64,000 nucleotides of DNA from Trichostrongylus colubriformis. Taxonomy: Eukaryota > Nematoda > Chromadorea > Rhabditida > Trichostrongylidae. Below, one piece after another: positions 1-11,465 of this stretch. The translations under genes and the position numbers were made by a program. Every line of letters begins with the position of its first letter. Position 1 is the stretch's first letter. The stretch is taken from contig OZ022256.1 of assembly GCA_963978905.1 (NCBI GenBank), forward strand, positions 48,346,001-48,410,000. The letters run 5' to 3'. The notes beneath the pieces are model-generated. The model did not search any database, was not told where the DNA came from, and was given only the letters and a program-made list of their open reading frames with translations.

Positions 1-140
1 TTTTTTTATATTTATTTGGGGTTTTGCTTGTTTTTATTCAAAGCATACGGTCTTGTCCGGATTCACAGCATGGTATTTCGAGAAGGTCCGTCCAAAACCC
101 GCCTACTTGCTTGCGGTACGTCGAGCGCGCTCACTGACAT

Positions 141-562
141 TAAAGGCAGTGGTAGGGGTAGTGAGGGCCAGCATCAAAGGATTATTGATTACGAAACTCC
201 AGGTGATTACTACTACGGATTTGAATAAAAACGGAATGGAACGGCTGAAAACCCGAGAAATGACTATTACGAAACTCCAGGTGATTACTACTACGGATTT
301 GAATAAAAACGGAATGGAACGGCTGAAAACCCGAGAAATGACCTTTATCGTAGTTGACTCAGAAAGGAGGCGAGCTCTATTAGCGAAAGGTGCGGGTTCT
401 GTTAAAACAAGTGGCAGCTGCTGGAAAAGACGCCCTTATAAAGCCCTGAGTCCCATTTTTTCAAGAAGTTTCACCTACGACAGCCTTCCTGAACCCGTAG
501 TTTTCATTTTGAGGACTCACTCTAGCAGTTTTCATTACTCACATTGCCCTTACCCCCGTTCC
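141..562. repeat. MITE family A, copy 1 (diverged), with internal 78-bp tandem duplication
   Basis: The left end reads TAAAGGCAGTGGTAGGGG, and the right part has the partly complementary TTGCCCTTACCCCCGT. The same layout, with short ends around AAAGGCAG and interior words such as 'aaaacccgagaaatgac', recurs near 7963-8295, 59249-59588 and 62726-63005, so this is one dispersed family. In this copy a 78-bp block (188-265) is repeated almost perfectly at 266-343. Open frames across it are not supported as genes because they follow the duplication and match nothing I recognise. Positions 1-140 hold nothing I recognise. Confidence 0.55.
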
Positions 563-905
563 TAAACAAAATGGGTAAGCATTTATGGTGGTTTAGCCGG
601 TTAAAGAATAGAAAACGGCATCTGTGGAAATAAACTTTACAATCAGAGGATAGTGCAGCAGCAAGCCATCTGACATAAGCTAGAAGGTTTGGTGTAGCAT
701 GGTTACCCAAGACGTTACTGCCATCTTCAAGATGCGTGCAATCGCCTGAGAGAATGAAAATATTGCTCCGGGTGTCCAATTAAAAGTTTTTGAATTTCTT
801 TACTTCCGGGAAATCTTTATGTTCCTACATATTGATGGAGATGGCATAATCAATCTTTCTTTTATTCATGCAGAGTAGCATTGAAGGATTGAAGTTCTTG
901 GTGTT

Positions 906-1150
906 AGTCGACCCCCTGTTGGGGTGCGCCGCGCATTCCATTCAGGATAGGGTTGGCGGGTAAATGCAATTTTGCCTGTTCAGTGACTTTCGTGAGCCAG
1001 CCTAACATTTAGGGTTCTCGTCCTTCTAAACTAGTCTGGTTCGAATTCACTGACCTCGGAGGAATGGAAGGGTCAACGGGCATTGATGCGAGATTTGATC
1101 CCCGCACCATAAGCGTGTGTGCGTTCGCGCCACCTGTCACTGCATCATCA
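906..1150 (-). repeat. tRNA-derived SINE-like element, copy 1
   Basis: Read on the minus strand, the element starts with a tRNA-like head: GCAGTGACAGGTGGCGC (A-box-like) and, about 30 bases on, GGGGATCAAATCTC (B-box-like). The body then has a conserved GTGAATTCGAACCAGAC motif, and the tail ends around GAATGCGCGGCGCACC. Copies with the same order lie at 2388-2655, 4080-4326, 30870-31080, 34178-34370 and 60185-60415, on both strands. The polarity, the split promoter-like head and the dispersed distribution suggest a SINE. No encoded protein is expected. The region 1150-2388 shows no gene or repeat that I can support. Confidence 0.55.
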
Positions 1151-2387
1151 TGATTACCCGCAAAAAAGGGCCTCAGTACGGATTATCGACGAGTTTTCCT
1201 CGATGATAACAATCCAATCTGCTAACTTTTATTTGTTTGCTGTTTTCATTACACATGTTTTGCACCAAACAACTGATTGCTTACTCTCTCACTTGAATGT
1301 GATAAGCAAACTTGATAGTCTGTTGCAGTTGTGAAAAATGTTTCCCACACTATCAAGGTCGATTTTGTCAGAAAAAAATTTACTTCGACAATACCCCAAC
1401 TCACAAACTTACAGTCCATGCAGTCACGGGTTATGTTTCATTTTCAGCTGGGACGTATGGGCTACAGACATTTTAAGAGTAAACTGGAAGCTACTGCTAT
1501 CTAAAGGGAGCAGTGCTCATGTTCAAAGGAGATGGTACTTTGGGTTAATACCTATAGGGGAGGGGATAGTATTCAATGGGTACCAGTTGAGGAATTAATG
1601 AGCAAAGCAATAGACGTGCATCGGTCGAGAACCTGGGGAGCAAAGGAAAGAGAAGCAGTCGACTTCATAGTTAGTATACCAACACAATATCGGCTACCAG
1701 TCGGCCAGCGCATAGAGATATGGACTGACGCTGTCCTCCCCCTTTCCTACCTGCCCGTTCGACATGCTTGGAGAAAGGGTCGTATTTCTTCTGAACTGGA
1801 ATCGGTGTACTTCAGTCACCATCATCCCTCTGACTAGTCGCCCTCGAGACTCTGGCGAAAACTCGCGTGTGAAGCAGGACTGTCCAACCAGGTTATCGCG
1901 CCGTGCCAATTATGTCACCGTGCACGCTAAGTACCTTGACGGTCCTTTTTGAATCTTCTACGCGCTAGGGCACGCGGCTGCCGCCGCTTCGCGTGACGAT
2001 GACCTACTTCGATAGCCCTGACGCACTCGCGAACACTTTTGTCTGGCCATTATAGTTACAGTGTTTCATCAAATTTATGCCGGTTTGTCGTTACCTGGTT
2101 TGAGCGCGTGCTACGAACAGGGGAACTGTCACCCGTAAACCCATGGTCCACTTTTAAACTATGAAGCAGTTTTCATACCACAGCTTCTTCTGAGACGAAC
2201 ATGATATTCTCCACCCCTCTGCTTAGAACGGTCGTTAAGACACATACATAGAGAGGGAAAGTTGGATCATTTTTTGAGTGCAGCAGATTTTTCGGAATTC
2301 CAGCAGAATCCATGAAGCGCGTTTTTCCTTACAACGTTAGCATAGGCATAATGCTCCAATTACATTCTATACGACTTACTTGAAGTT

Positions 2388-2655
2388 ATCGGCGTTGATC
2401 AATCCCTTGCTGGAATGTGCCCCGCATTCTTGTTCCATTCACTATTGGGCTGGTAGGTGAATAGGTGGTTTGGCCTGTACAGTAAGTTGCGGGGCCAGCC
2501 AATGTACAAGCCAGACCTTTTATCTTCCCAGACGAGTCTGGTACCAATTCACCTACCCCGGGGAGGCGGTAGGCTTGGATGGCCGGGGAGGACAATGATG
2601 CGGGAATCGGTCCGCGCACCATAAGAAGTGGGAATGCGCCTCTGTCACTGCACCA
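2388..2655 (-). repeat. tRNA-derived SINE-like element, copy 2
   Basis: This is the best-preserved copy. On the minus strand it reads GTGCAGTGACAGAGGCGC, then a B-box-like GCGGACCGATTCCCGC. The body follows with GGTGAATTGGTACCAGAC and TCTGGGAAGATAAAAG, and the tail AAGGGATTGATCAACGCC. The body motif matches the copy at 34178-34370 almost base for base, which fixes the family polarity. The open frame across it is incidental. Confidence 0.6.
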
Positions 2656-3043
2656 TCCGTTCTTTTGCCGTTACGACACATAAATTTGGAGAGGCTTATC
2701 TCCTTCGAGTAGTGCATGTTACGCAACCGCAACTACAAAAAGCTTTAGTAGCTATGGACATCCTCTAACGTTTAACTAAATAAGGACGTGGGTTGTGTAA
2801 GGAAGAACTTGGATGTTTGGTATTCCCATCTTTGCTGAATGGTCTTAACGGTTCGGATGATTTTACACAAATATTCCGATGGGAGAAATATCATATCATA
2901 TCAGTATGATATGCTATCACCAATGACATCATGATGATATTTATAAATTACTTAATGACTGCTCTTTCAAACCACCTGACTCCGCTAATCACATGACAAC
3001 CAGCCACGTGGACCACTAACCTCGATGAGCTTTCCGATTTAGG

Positions 3044-3542
3044 TACAGTAGCGCTCAAAAGCCTTTGGCCAAATGGCTTTTCACCTCGGTTTCTCACTTG
3101 AAACTTTTTTGCGACTGGACCGATCCAAGAGAAATTCTAGTATGTTGTACTTGGAGACACTGCATATTAGATATACTATTTTGGCGCTAAACGGTGTAAG
3201 TTACGTGATTAAATGCAATTTTTTGTTTTTGGAGTGCCATACCTATGCTGTCCCGCCGTGCCGCTGTCATCAAAAGTCGTGGTTTTTCTACAGAATACTG
3301 ATGTTTTCTGAGGCTTGCTAGTTTTATTTTTGTAAAGAAAGGCGTTTTTCTTGGCTGAGTCTTTTCCTTTTCTCCGGTGGTTTTATAATAAATTCTTGTA
3401 AAAAACCATGAAAAGAGCAAGCTGCACTCAAGTAGAAGGAAATATTGACAATAGGCACATTAAAATTTTGTCAAATTTTGTCTGATAGAAAAAAAGTTAT
3501 GACAAAAAAGTGTTTGACCGAATACTTTTGAGCGCTACTGTA
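3044..3542. mobile_element. Tc1-type MITE, 499 bp, TA-flanked
   Basis: An exact 18-bp terminal inverted repeat, TACAGTAGCGCTCAAAAG, opens at 3044, and its complement closes at 3542. Both ends carry the TA expected of Tc1/mariner target duplication, and TACAGT is a typical Tc1-type tip. The 460-bp interior is AT-rich and has no transposase frame, so this is a non-autonomous derivative. The region between the SINE at 2655 and this element contains only a short palindromic ATCATAT-type run near 2887-2945. Confidence 0.75.
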
Positions 3543-4079
3543 TGTACGGGACTTCGCCCATTCGTTTGTGCTTGGTACAAAAGGCGAAGAATATAGACAT
3601 GAAGAGAAACGAATGGAAATTGTTATGGAAAGAGACTTCGAGTACTATGGGTATTTAGCCTTACGAATGGGTCAGGATGTGGCGTCGGGCAAAATTTTGC
3701 GTTCCTTAAACTCGGTACATGTGAAAGACAGTTTTTATTACTCGGTGTGACATTCGTTGCGATTACCGCGCCAACATGGCTTGCGCGGCATTCGCAACTT
3801 TTGTGCGACAACGCGTCCAGACCTGCTGCTACAAATCCTAGCACTTTCTACGTAAATACACTATCAGAAAGTTGATGAACATGTTCAAATCCCTGCGTGT
3901 CCCGAAAGCACAGTAAAAGTCTGCTTTACACTGGTTTCAAAGAAATAATCGAGTTGTATGTACCTCGGAATGGACCATATTTTTAAATGAACTTCATCGA
4001 GGAGGTGGAGTAGTGACAGGCGGCGCGCACTCCACCCTCAAAGGCTTCAGAGCATTTCGCATTATTCATTGATCACTTC

Positions 4080-4326
4080 TGGATGCGTCATGCATTCTAC
4101 TGTCATTCAGAACTGGAGTGGCACGGGAATTCCAATGGGCCTTTACAGTAACCGGTGATCACTGCAGTACAAACTAATTATCCGCCCAGATGAACCTGGT
4201 ACCGATTCACAGATCACGGGGAAATGGCTAGCTTGGGTGGTCTTACCTTAGTGGACACACATAGACAGAGGATTTCATTCCGGAAAAGGCCAGCGGGAGT
4301 GGCGCCAGTTGTCACGATCGCATTTT
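4080..4326 (-). repeat. tRNA-derived SINE-like element, copy 3
   Basis: On the minus strand the head GTGACAACTGGCGCCACT near 4326 is followed by GGAATGAAATCC. The body motif is GTGAATCGGTACCAGG, and the tail ATGACGCATCC...GTGATCAATG near 4080. Immediately to the left (about 4005-4045) lies a head-like GTGACAGGCGGCGCGCACTCC in plus orientation, suggesting a second truncated copy inserted in the opposite direction. Confidence 0.5.
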
Positions 4327-4337
4327 CGCCACATCAT

Positions 4338-4592
4338 CAAAACGGATGTGTACCCTTACGTCAGGATTTCGCACGACGATGAGCGGCGTGCAGCGCAGTG
4401 TGTGCGAGCTATTCGCGTCGCGGTATTTGGGTCTTTGAACGATTACACAGTAATGCTAGGGGCGCGATAAGCAGTTGGCGTGCAATATCTTCGATACCCA
4501 ACAAAGTGGCGCCTTTAGTCGTCCGCATTGCTTCGCTTGCGACATGCCGCGGCGCGAAATCCTGACATAAGGGTACATATCCATCAAAACCA
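4338..4592. repeat. foldback element, about 255 bp
   Basis: The left arm contains GTACCCTTACGTCAGGATTT (from about 4350). The right arm contains AAATCCTGACATAAGGGTAC (to about 4583), an imperfect inverted repeat of about 40 bases. It extends outward through 'catcaaaac' at the left and the non-complementary 'catcaaaacc' at the right. The centre is GC-rich. A weakly similar string (GCGAAATTCTGACTGAAGGG) occurs near 49148-49172. No coding frame is supported. Confidence 0.5.
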
Positions 4593-4693
4593 ATGTTTTG
4601 GGCTACTTTTTCCTCTGGCCACGGCATGAAACACTACCTCACGAGATTATCCAGTTCACTTATTAAAATTCTATTCAAGTGGTAAAAACCCAC

Positions 4694-4857
4694 CTGAATG
4701 CTTCAAATACTTGTTCATAGCCAGCATCAACAAATCCATGCACAGTATCGTCATAAATATGAGGTGTGAGCCAGCTAGCAATAAATGGACCCATTACTAT
4801 GGGTGTCAGTAATAAATAGACGATTCCAATAGTATCATCTTTTCGTCGTAACATCAT
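4694..4857 (-). CDS. probable 5' exon of a LACT/beta-lactamase-like serine hydrolase
   Basis: On the minus strand a TTCCAG acceptor lies a few bases before ATGATG. It opens 54 codons plus two bases that run to a clean donor, AG|GTGGGT. The encoded peptide starts MMLRRKDDTIG and has one hydrophobic segment (about residues 10-29, IGIVYLLLTPIVMGPFIASW). It then reads HGFVDAGYEQVFEAFR, which resembles the conserved start of the beta-lactamase-related (LACT/esterase class C) domain as I recall it. The upstream acceptor with no coding exon before it would suit a trans-spliced first exon. Only this exon is seen. The SxxK-bearing exons were not found between 1 and 4694, so the gene may be a fragment or may continue outside the window. 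The frame stays open upstream to 5121 but has no ATG at its start. Family assignment is tentative. Confidence 0.4.
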
Positions 4858-5129
4858 CAGAATTCTGGAAGTACGTAACATTTGAGGTGCTGACGCTGCG
4901 AGTATCGCGGAACTAAAACACGAGCTTGGACGCGGGACGGCCCACGCGGTGTCCAAACAACCGGAACCCACTGAACAACACTTACTATCGCACGTGCCAT
5001 CAAAAACCATTGCACTCTCTCCTTCCTCGAGAAGGTGATTTGTTTTCAGAGCACGTTCACGCGTCAAGGCCAAGCTGCCCAGGGAAACAAGATCTACGGG
5101 AATAGCAAATTTCCTTTTCAATGGAATTT

Positions 5130-7960
5130 GCTGTGCCGCGTTGGCATTTTGTTAGCTATGGCTCCGTGCAGACTGTGATTATTTCAAAGACCAATCTCGA
5201 ATTATAACGGTAAAATGTCCAAAAGAAGAAGGGTACGAATATCGAGAGGAACAAGAAAATGAAAAATAAGAGGATCAAGAAAATGAAAAAATGAAAGGGT
5301 GGAACTAAGAGATTAACGATCAACTGAAGCAAAAAGAATTCATGCACGTGAAAACTCCTCTAAGCAACCCCTAAGAATATGAAGTAACAACAGAGCAAGT
5401 CAGCTTGTTGGAGTGGTCGCACGTTAAGGAGACTTCTGGGGCTCTGTTGGGCCCCCAAGTACCTTACGGAAATGAGAAGTACAAGGAGTGCTATGTGGCA
5501 AAGTGCCAAAGAAGCTGTTTTCGTGTTTGTTGTAAATACTTGGGTCCCTCGATGCCGTCCCCAACCAAATTGGCACAGTTAGCTTGTCTGTTTCAAGTCT
5601 GAGCACCAATAATGAAAAATAAAGGGATCGGTGCTAAGAGATCCTTTCTGGAGTGCGCCACGTATTTTACATTGTTCCAGACTCGTAGAGACATTACCAA
5701 TTGTACTTGGCCCATATAAATAATTGAAGGTAACAGCGATTGTACACGTCAGCGTTCTTACTTTCTGCGATTTGAGGAAACTTAGCAAAATATGAAGGAT
5801 GAATGAAATAGCAATGAAGGCTGCAAAGGACTCCATCCCCTCTCCATTTGTCCAGCTGCTCGTAATAATGACCTGACTGACCTCATCCAGCGTGCAGAGC
5901 TAGCAAACTCAATACCCTGGATGGGGTCAATCAAGGTGTGCGCAAACTTTTGCGTGACTATTCAAGTGCGCTCTTAAAAAGGCATGACACGTGAGACTCG
6001 GAAGGCCTTTTGAATCATCCCAGGAGTTTACTAAAACAGGAAAAGTACGAACAGAAAAGCAAAAAAAATCCGGAATAAAAAATTCCGAAATCGAAATAAA
6101 ATGGAAAATAGAGAAGGTATATAAAACAGATAACGACCAGATGTAACAAGTTCTTTTAGATCTCTTGCTCAGATCAAGAACTGCCGAATGTTCTGTGCGG
6201 CTACAGAATAGCTGCTAATCAAAAGTAAGTGAAAATTAAATTTTGAGTGTACCTGTGATATGCTATTAGTCAGTTAGGGTCATCCAAAATGTAATGAAAA
6301 AACTTTCTATTTGGAGTATTACAACAGTAAAAAACGCAAATTCGTAATAGTAGCTCTACTGATGAAAAAACCTTTCTCTAATAATTTCCAGAGTTACCTC
6401 AAGTTCAATTATGTTACCTAGCTATGCATACGGAGACTCCAAATGGAGTAGTTCTCGGTGGATGGAAGGATAGTATAGGCTCCGTGAAAATGCGTCTTCC
6501 GTACCCATCCCTCGTTCTTTTTCCGATTCTCAGATCACTATCTCAGTTCCCACTGTTTGAAACTAATCTGCAGGCGAAGAATTCGCAGCCCAACAAGGCA
6601 ACAATATAGGCGACATAGATGGGATTGGTGCAATTAGTAGAAAAACAAACAACACAACATTATGAACGGAAGTGACCTTCAGACGAGACCAAAGCTGAAG
6701 ACTGAAGCGTCCTAAGAGCATCTGCTCTCACAAAGTTCGTATACTCCTTGCCTCGATCAATGGTACGCAAAGAAAGAAAAAACTAAGGAAACCGAAAGAG
6801 ATTAACAGGAGTAACTCTGGCAATCCCACGGTCCCTTGATGCCCGTACGACACGAGAAAACCCGGTAGTACTGGGTTCTGCTCTGGTTCTCGTACACTGA
6901 AGAGGAAGCTCTCGGAAGTCCTACCGACGCCGTACACTGATAAGAGAACGGCCTGACCGAGGACAGTATGGTGGTCTACCCCCGCTCATGCACCTTCAAC
7001 AATGCAACACCATCAACAGCACAATTGACAAATTTTCAGAAAAAATGAAAGATTAGACACCTGAGGTAAATAAATCCCGACGAGTATAAGCCATGCACTG
7101 TGTTTTAATCAGAATCCAACGCACAGGCATTGAAGATGGAGTACTGTGGCTACTGGAACTAAAACGACGATGGCACGCCATTAATTCATCCCTCTCACAA
7201 ATAAACTACTACATATTTGGCCAGCTGCCTGCAGGTGAAAGCCTCAATTTATTGTCCTGGATGAGACCCCATTTATACAGGTGCGGCGCCTCCACATCAT
7301 GTGATACATACCTCAGTCTAATTTTACGTATTTTGTCGCAGACACGTCACCTGATCGTCATAGGTTTGAAAGACTACATAGTTTTGAATAGCCAAATGGC
7401 TAGTTGTCTTTGGAGCATTACTAACTGTTAAGCGTTTTGTCTTTACCTTCTCATTTATTTCAACAAAAGGGGATGCGAGAGAAAGTACTTGTAGACATAA
7501 CAGCAACGTGATCTCTTCATTTCAACTGGGATTTAGATCGGGCCATTCGAACGAACAACTGCCGACATGCTCGCGACAAAAGCACATTTCGTGCCATTTT
7601 GATTCCATTCTCGAATGGCTAGTACGTTTTTTACCTTTTGATTATCCTTCGATTTTCTATTCACTTCAACTCACCGATGAGCCTCGGGGGTGAATAGAAA
7701 ACGCAGTGGTTTGCATGGGTAAAAGAGGCGAAACGAACCACAGTCTCATTCGAAACATCTTTATATTTGCTTGATTTCAACAGAACCCCAGAATCTACTC
7801 CTTTTCGAGCTTTATAAATGCAAGTCATCACGAATCATTTAGTGAGCTGTGTTGTTGCGAAAACTTGCAAAACTTTTTTTATGAACCGAGGGCTGTAGTA
7901 ATTCTCACAAGGTCTTTACTACTACTGTGGCAGTATCTACTACTGTAGCTCACTCAATGC
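5130..7960. other. no recognisable gene
   Basis: The ORFs here are short and match no protein I know. The interval from 5160 to 5350 is purine-rich on the plus strand, which produces a spurious hydrophobic frame on the minus strand. A short piece at 5636-5700 resembles the tail of the SINE-like family (GTGCGCCACGTATT). I see no splice-bounded exon chain or tRNA in this stretch. Confidence 0.4.
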
Positions 7961-7962
7961 CC

Positions 7963-8295
7963 TAAAGGCAGTGATAGGGATGCTTCGGGCCGAATGTGAA
8001 AAGATCACTGAATATGACAGCCGAGATGCTCAGTAGTATAAATCTGATGAAGAAATGGAATAAAGGTCAAAAACCCGAGAGGTAAGACCCTTTTCCGTCC
8101 TTTATTCCTAAAAGGTACGGAAAAAAATGCCGGCAGCCATAAAAAAAGACGACTCTTTCATAGCTTGGGAGGGCTTTCCTCAACTGGAATTTTGCCACTT
8201 ATAGCTTCCCAGACCCATCTCTTATTTGGGTGACTCGAGAGTTCTCATTACGTCGAAAGTTCTCATTACCCACATTACCCCTATCACTGGCTTTA
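7963..8295. repeat. MITE family A, copy 2
   Basis: The element begins TAAAGGCAGTGATAGGG and ends CCCTATCACTGGCTTTA, an inverted repeat of about 17 bases. The interior includes 'gtcaaaaacccgagaggtaa', shared with copy 1, and short G/C blocks typical of the family. No protein is encoded. Confidence 0.65.
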
Positions 8296-8299
8296 GCCC

Positions 8300-10285
8300 C
8301 TTATCTACTTTCAGGGCATATGTCAAGCATTGGTGTGACCAATATCCATTTAATTATTTCAAAGTATTGTTACAAGTTACTACAAAACTATAGGAAACGC
8401 TAGCACTTCAAGACTTTAGTCATTTCCACTACAACCATCTCACTAAAAAATTGCTGTCCGGAATCGCATGTGATGGCCGTACTCTGTGTCCCAGTTATAT
8501 TCAGCTACCTTCGATCATCATTCGCTACAGCTTTTCATTTTCAAAAGAGCTCAATCGTGCTTTTTCTACCGTTCTTGCCAAAAATGGCATCAGTATCAGC
8601 CTGATTTCCTTATATTATAGTTTCGATGATATTGGACGATCACATTCTAAACAAAGACGCAGTACAACGTGACCTGTTTTCATTTGTAAACTGTTTCTAT
8701 GCATACATTGCTGATAAGAGAACGTCCTGAACTCGTTTTACGCTTGCTCACTGGTCTCCACGCCCATGACTGATAAGCCATCGTTTCTGTCTATAATTAT
8801 TCGAGAACGTGATACTACTGAGAACTGAATTAACTGTTATCTCAAACGAAGTTCATGGTGATAGAGCGAGAAGTTTGCAGTGGATTAGATTGCGCTTCAC
8901 CTACGGAGGTGCCAAGAGCATATTAATTTCAGAAATATAAGCGTGGAATATCTGAATGTGCCGGCACCGGAGGGGAAGAGCATTCACGCCGATCAGCAGT
9001 CTGCTGCAGTATAATACAGATTTCGAAGCTTGAAACGTAATATACCATCCAGCGATAGCAAATTATAGACACTTTCAATGGCATGAGGCAAAAGAATGAA
9101 CTTAAAATGGCCATGTAAATGAAAGCAAATCTCAAGAGGAAGATTTTTGACGGGATTTAAGAGCACGCTTTGGCGACCTCGTTTGTATACATTTTGATGA
9201 TGACAATGGCGGTGTAGCTGTGGAGGGCGGGGCGACATCCAGGTGGCTTGGCTGCACGCGCGGCAAGTGGCGCGGTGGATCGGGGAGTCCATCGGAGTCG
9301 AATACGGCGCGTTATACATTGACCTTTCCTACCTCTGCATTTCCGATGTACATGTCGAACAACAAGTTTTTCAACTCGCCAGCCAGCAAGCCGAAAAAAA
9401 GGCGAGCAGATCAAGTAATCGTGAACCGAACGATTGGATTGTGGATGTGGACCAAACGATCGATTGCTAATTTGGGAAGAAAGATTTCGGTTTACTTCCG
9501 CCCGCTCCCTCCAGTCAGAGTAAGCACGGATAATGAGGTAAGGCTTTCGGGATAAGCTTTAGAGGTCACATATGGGTTGCAAACTCTGTAGGAAGCCCTC
9601 TTCTGCAAAATCGTACAATTTCCAGCTAATTCAAAAAGAAAAAAGACAACTAATGCGTGTTAAGAAGGTACCATTATCGATTCTGGATGCGTAACCTTAT
9701 GTCGTAAAATCGCGTGGCCGCTCGTGTCGAGTCCGGGTTGGTTTTTTTGCGTGCATACACGTCTTTTGAAGTTCTTTGAATACAAGTCTTTTGAAGTTTG
9801 ACGCCCAAAGTAGTTATTTGCTGACTACTAAGCGTTTTTGAGTTATTGCTGTTTACTTCGTTGTTTGTTGCCATTTTTACCTTTTAGGTTTTTGTTGTTG
9901 CGTTTAGTTGTTTTAGATGCCCGAAGATGGAACTGTGGTGAAGAGCGCAGGGAAAGTAGAGCGCAGGGAACATCTTACTAGACATTGATGACCTTAGCCT
10001 AGAAGGGGATAGGAATCACATTTCTACGCTAAGGCTCAGGCAAAAATAAAAAGAAAGCAAAAATATTCTTCTGAGAGTGCAGATCGACCGCTCGAAAATC
10101 CACTCGAGTTGCTTAGACGAACAACTTTTTATTAGATGCCCACACATTGCGATAGCAACCTGCCATTATACGTTCTGCATCACCATCATGGTTCTGAGTT
10201 ATCGAAACACAAAAGACGCAGCTTGTTCAAAGGGCTCTCAAGGTGCCATGATTTTGGGTTCTGAGCGGAATCCCGGCTGATAGTG
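8300..10285. other. no recognisable gene
   Basis: Overlapping frames on both strands at 9150-9555 are longer than average. They are mutually exclusive, lack splice-bounded structure and have no recognisable motif, so I do not call a gene. Near 9765-9795 there is a small internal duplication (TCTTTTGAAGTTCTTTGAA / TCTTTTGAAGTTTGACG). Confidence 0.35.
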
Positions 10286-10424
10286 GTAAGTAGTGCTGAT
10301 GGCCGCGAATGCGACGCCGCGAAGCGATTTCTCGGCATAGGCCACACACCCATTGCGTTTTGAGATTCAAATCCCGTTTCCTGCGGACTCGGTAGCGACC
10401 AGTGCGACGTCGCATGCCACGCCC

Positions 10425-10675
10425 GCTGTGGCGGCATCCCAGCCACGGTCACGATATAGGCCATTTCGGAGCGCCTGGTAGGGTGTGGCCTACGGATTTG
10501 GGTGAGTAAAGTGAGAGAGTTTGATACACTGTCATCAAAGTCCGTAGGCCAAGCCCTGTCAAGCGCACCGAAATGGACTGCAAATCGATACACATCTGTG
10601 ACGAGTGTGATGCACACACCGAATGTGGGTGTGTATCGAATCTATCGTGACCATGGCTGGGATGCCGCGCCAGTG
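10425..10675. repeat. foldback element, about 250 bp
   Basis: The left arm contains GCGGCATCCCAGCCACGGTC (10431-10450), and the right arm carries its near complement, CGTGACCATGGCTGGGATGC. Inside this pair, GGCCATTTCGGAGCGCC (10459 onward) pairs with GCGCACCGAAATGGACT, and GTGTGGCCTACGGATTT with CCGTAGGCCAAGCC. The words 'gtgtggcctacgg...ttgggtgag' and 'gagagagtt.gatacac' recur at 16008-16070, directly before the second satellite, so part of this element is also at the array boundary. Confidence 0.55.
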
Positions 10676-11347
10676 CGCACACCCGTCAGAGGTGAAGGGA
10701 GTGCAGTGTTCGATGGTGGGATACAGCCGTGTTTCTCGGGTTTTTGATTTTTCGTACTATACACTTTTCATACTTTTGCATTAAGCATTCCGTTCTCTCA
10801 TTGCTTTTGCATTATGAGATCACCACTTATATATTTCACGGTCGGACAAAATAAACCCTTGACGGTGTGTCCAGACTTCTGCTCAAAAGATTGATGCAGT
10901 TTATAATATAGTAAGGGAGTAGGATTAAGGGACCCGTTTTACCTCATCACTAACCGCATCACCGAAATCCTGCCGAATCAGTCGATGATATGTGTTGGGT
11001 CTACGCCTGGCTAGTATTGTGGTTCGAGAACTAAATGAAAGGGAAATCTCTCCTAAATTCCCGACCAATGCTCTTTCATCCACCACGCCTCCTCTCCCTT
11101 CGCAGTCAGTTAATGAGTGGCAAAATCTACTGGAAAGCCATTATGACTTGGAAAGGAAGTAGAATGTGAGACACGCTAGAGAAAAACCAAATCCGAAAAA
11201 TTAATCTAAACCACATGCTTCCAAAATTTTGCATGACATGAAGGAGGCAAGCACTCAGAAGAATTTGGGTGTCTGCAGAACAGCATTTAATCGCTTCCGT
11301 GCACCGATTTGATCACGTCTGCCTACCGCAACTGGCAATGAGGGGCA

Positions 11348-11383
11348 ATCATACCCTTCATATAAACCAGGAGTTTGGTTTGT

Positions 11384-11439
<56 letters not shown>

Positions 11440-11465
11440 GGTTCAATTACCCAAGTTTGAGGTAC
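11348..11465 (+). repeat. array-flanking direct repeat, left copy, with (GT)n microsatellite
   Basis: This segment contains TATAAACCAGGAGTTTGGT, followed by a GT run (about 11390-11437), then CAATTACCCAAGTTTGAGG. The same block without the long GT run occurs at 15923-16012 on the other side of the 117-bp satellite, and partial copies lie near 20893-20930 and 21755-21800. It is an old dispersed repeat that brackets the satellite. The GT tract creates spurious low-complexity open frames on both strands. Confidence 0.6.

Noticed and set aside
5156..5347. Hydrophobic minus-strand frame, possible small membrane protein
   Set aside because: It arises from a purine-rich low-complexity tract and has no similarity or splice context.
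9150..9555. Overlapping open frames of up to 111 codons on both strands
   Set aside because: Mutually exclusive, no recognisable domain, no acceptor or donor arrangement.
11255..11460. Open frames over the GT run, including a His-Thr-rich peptide
   Set aside because: Translation of a dinucleotide microsatellite.
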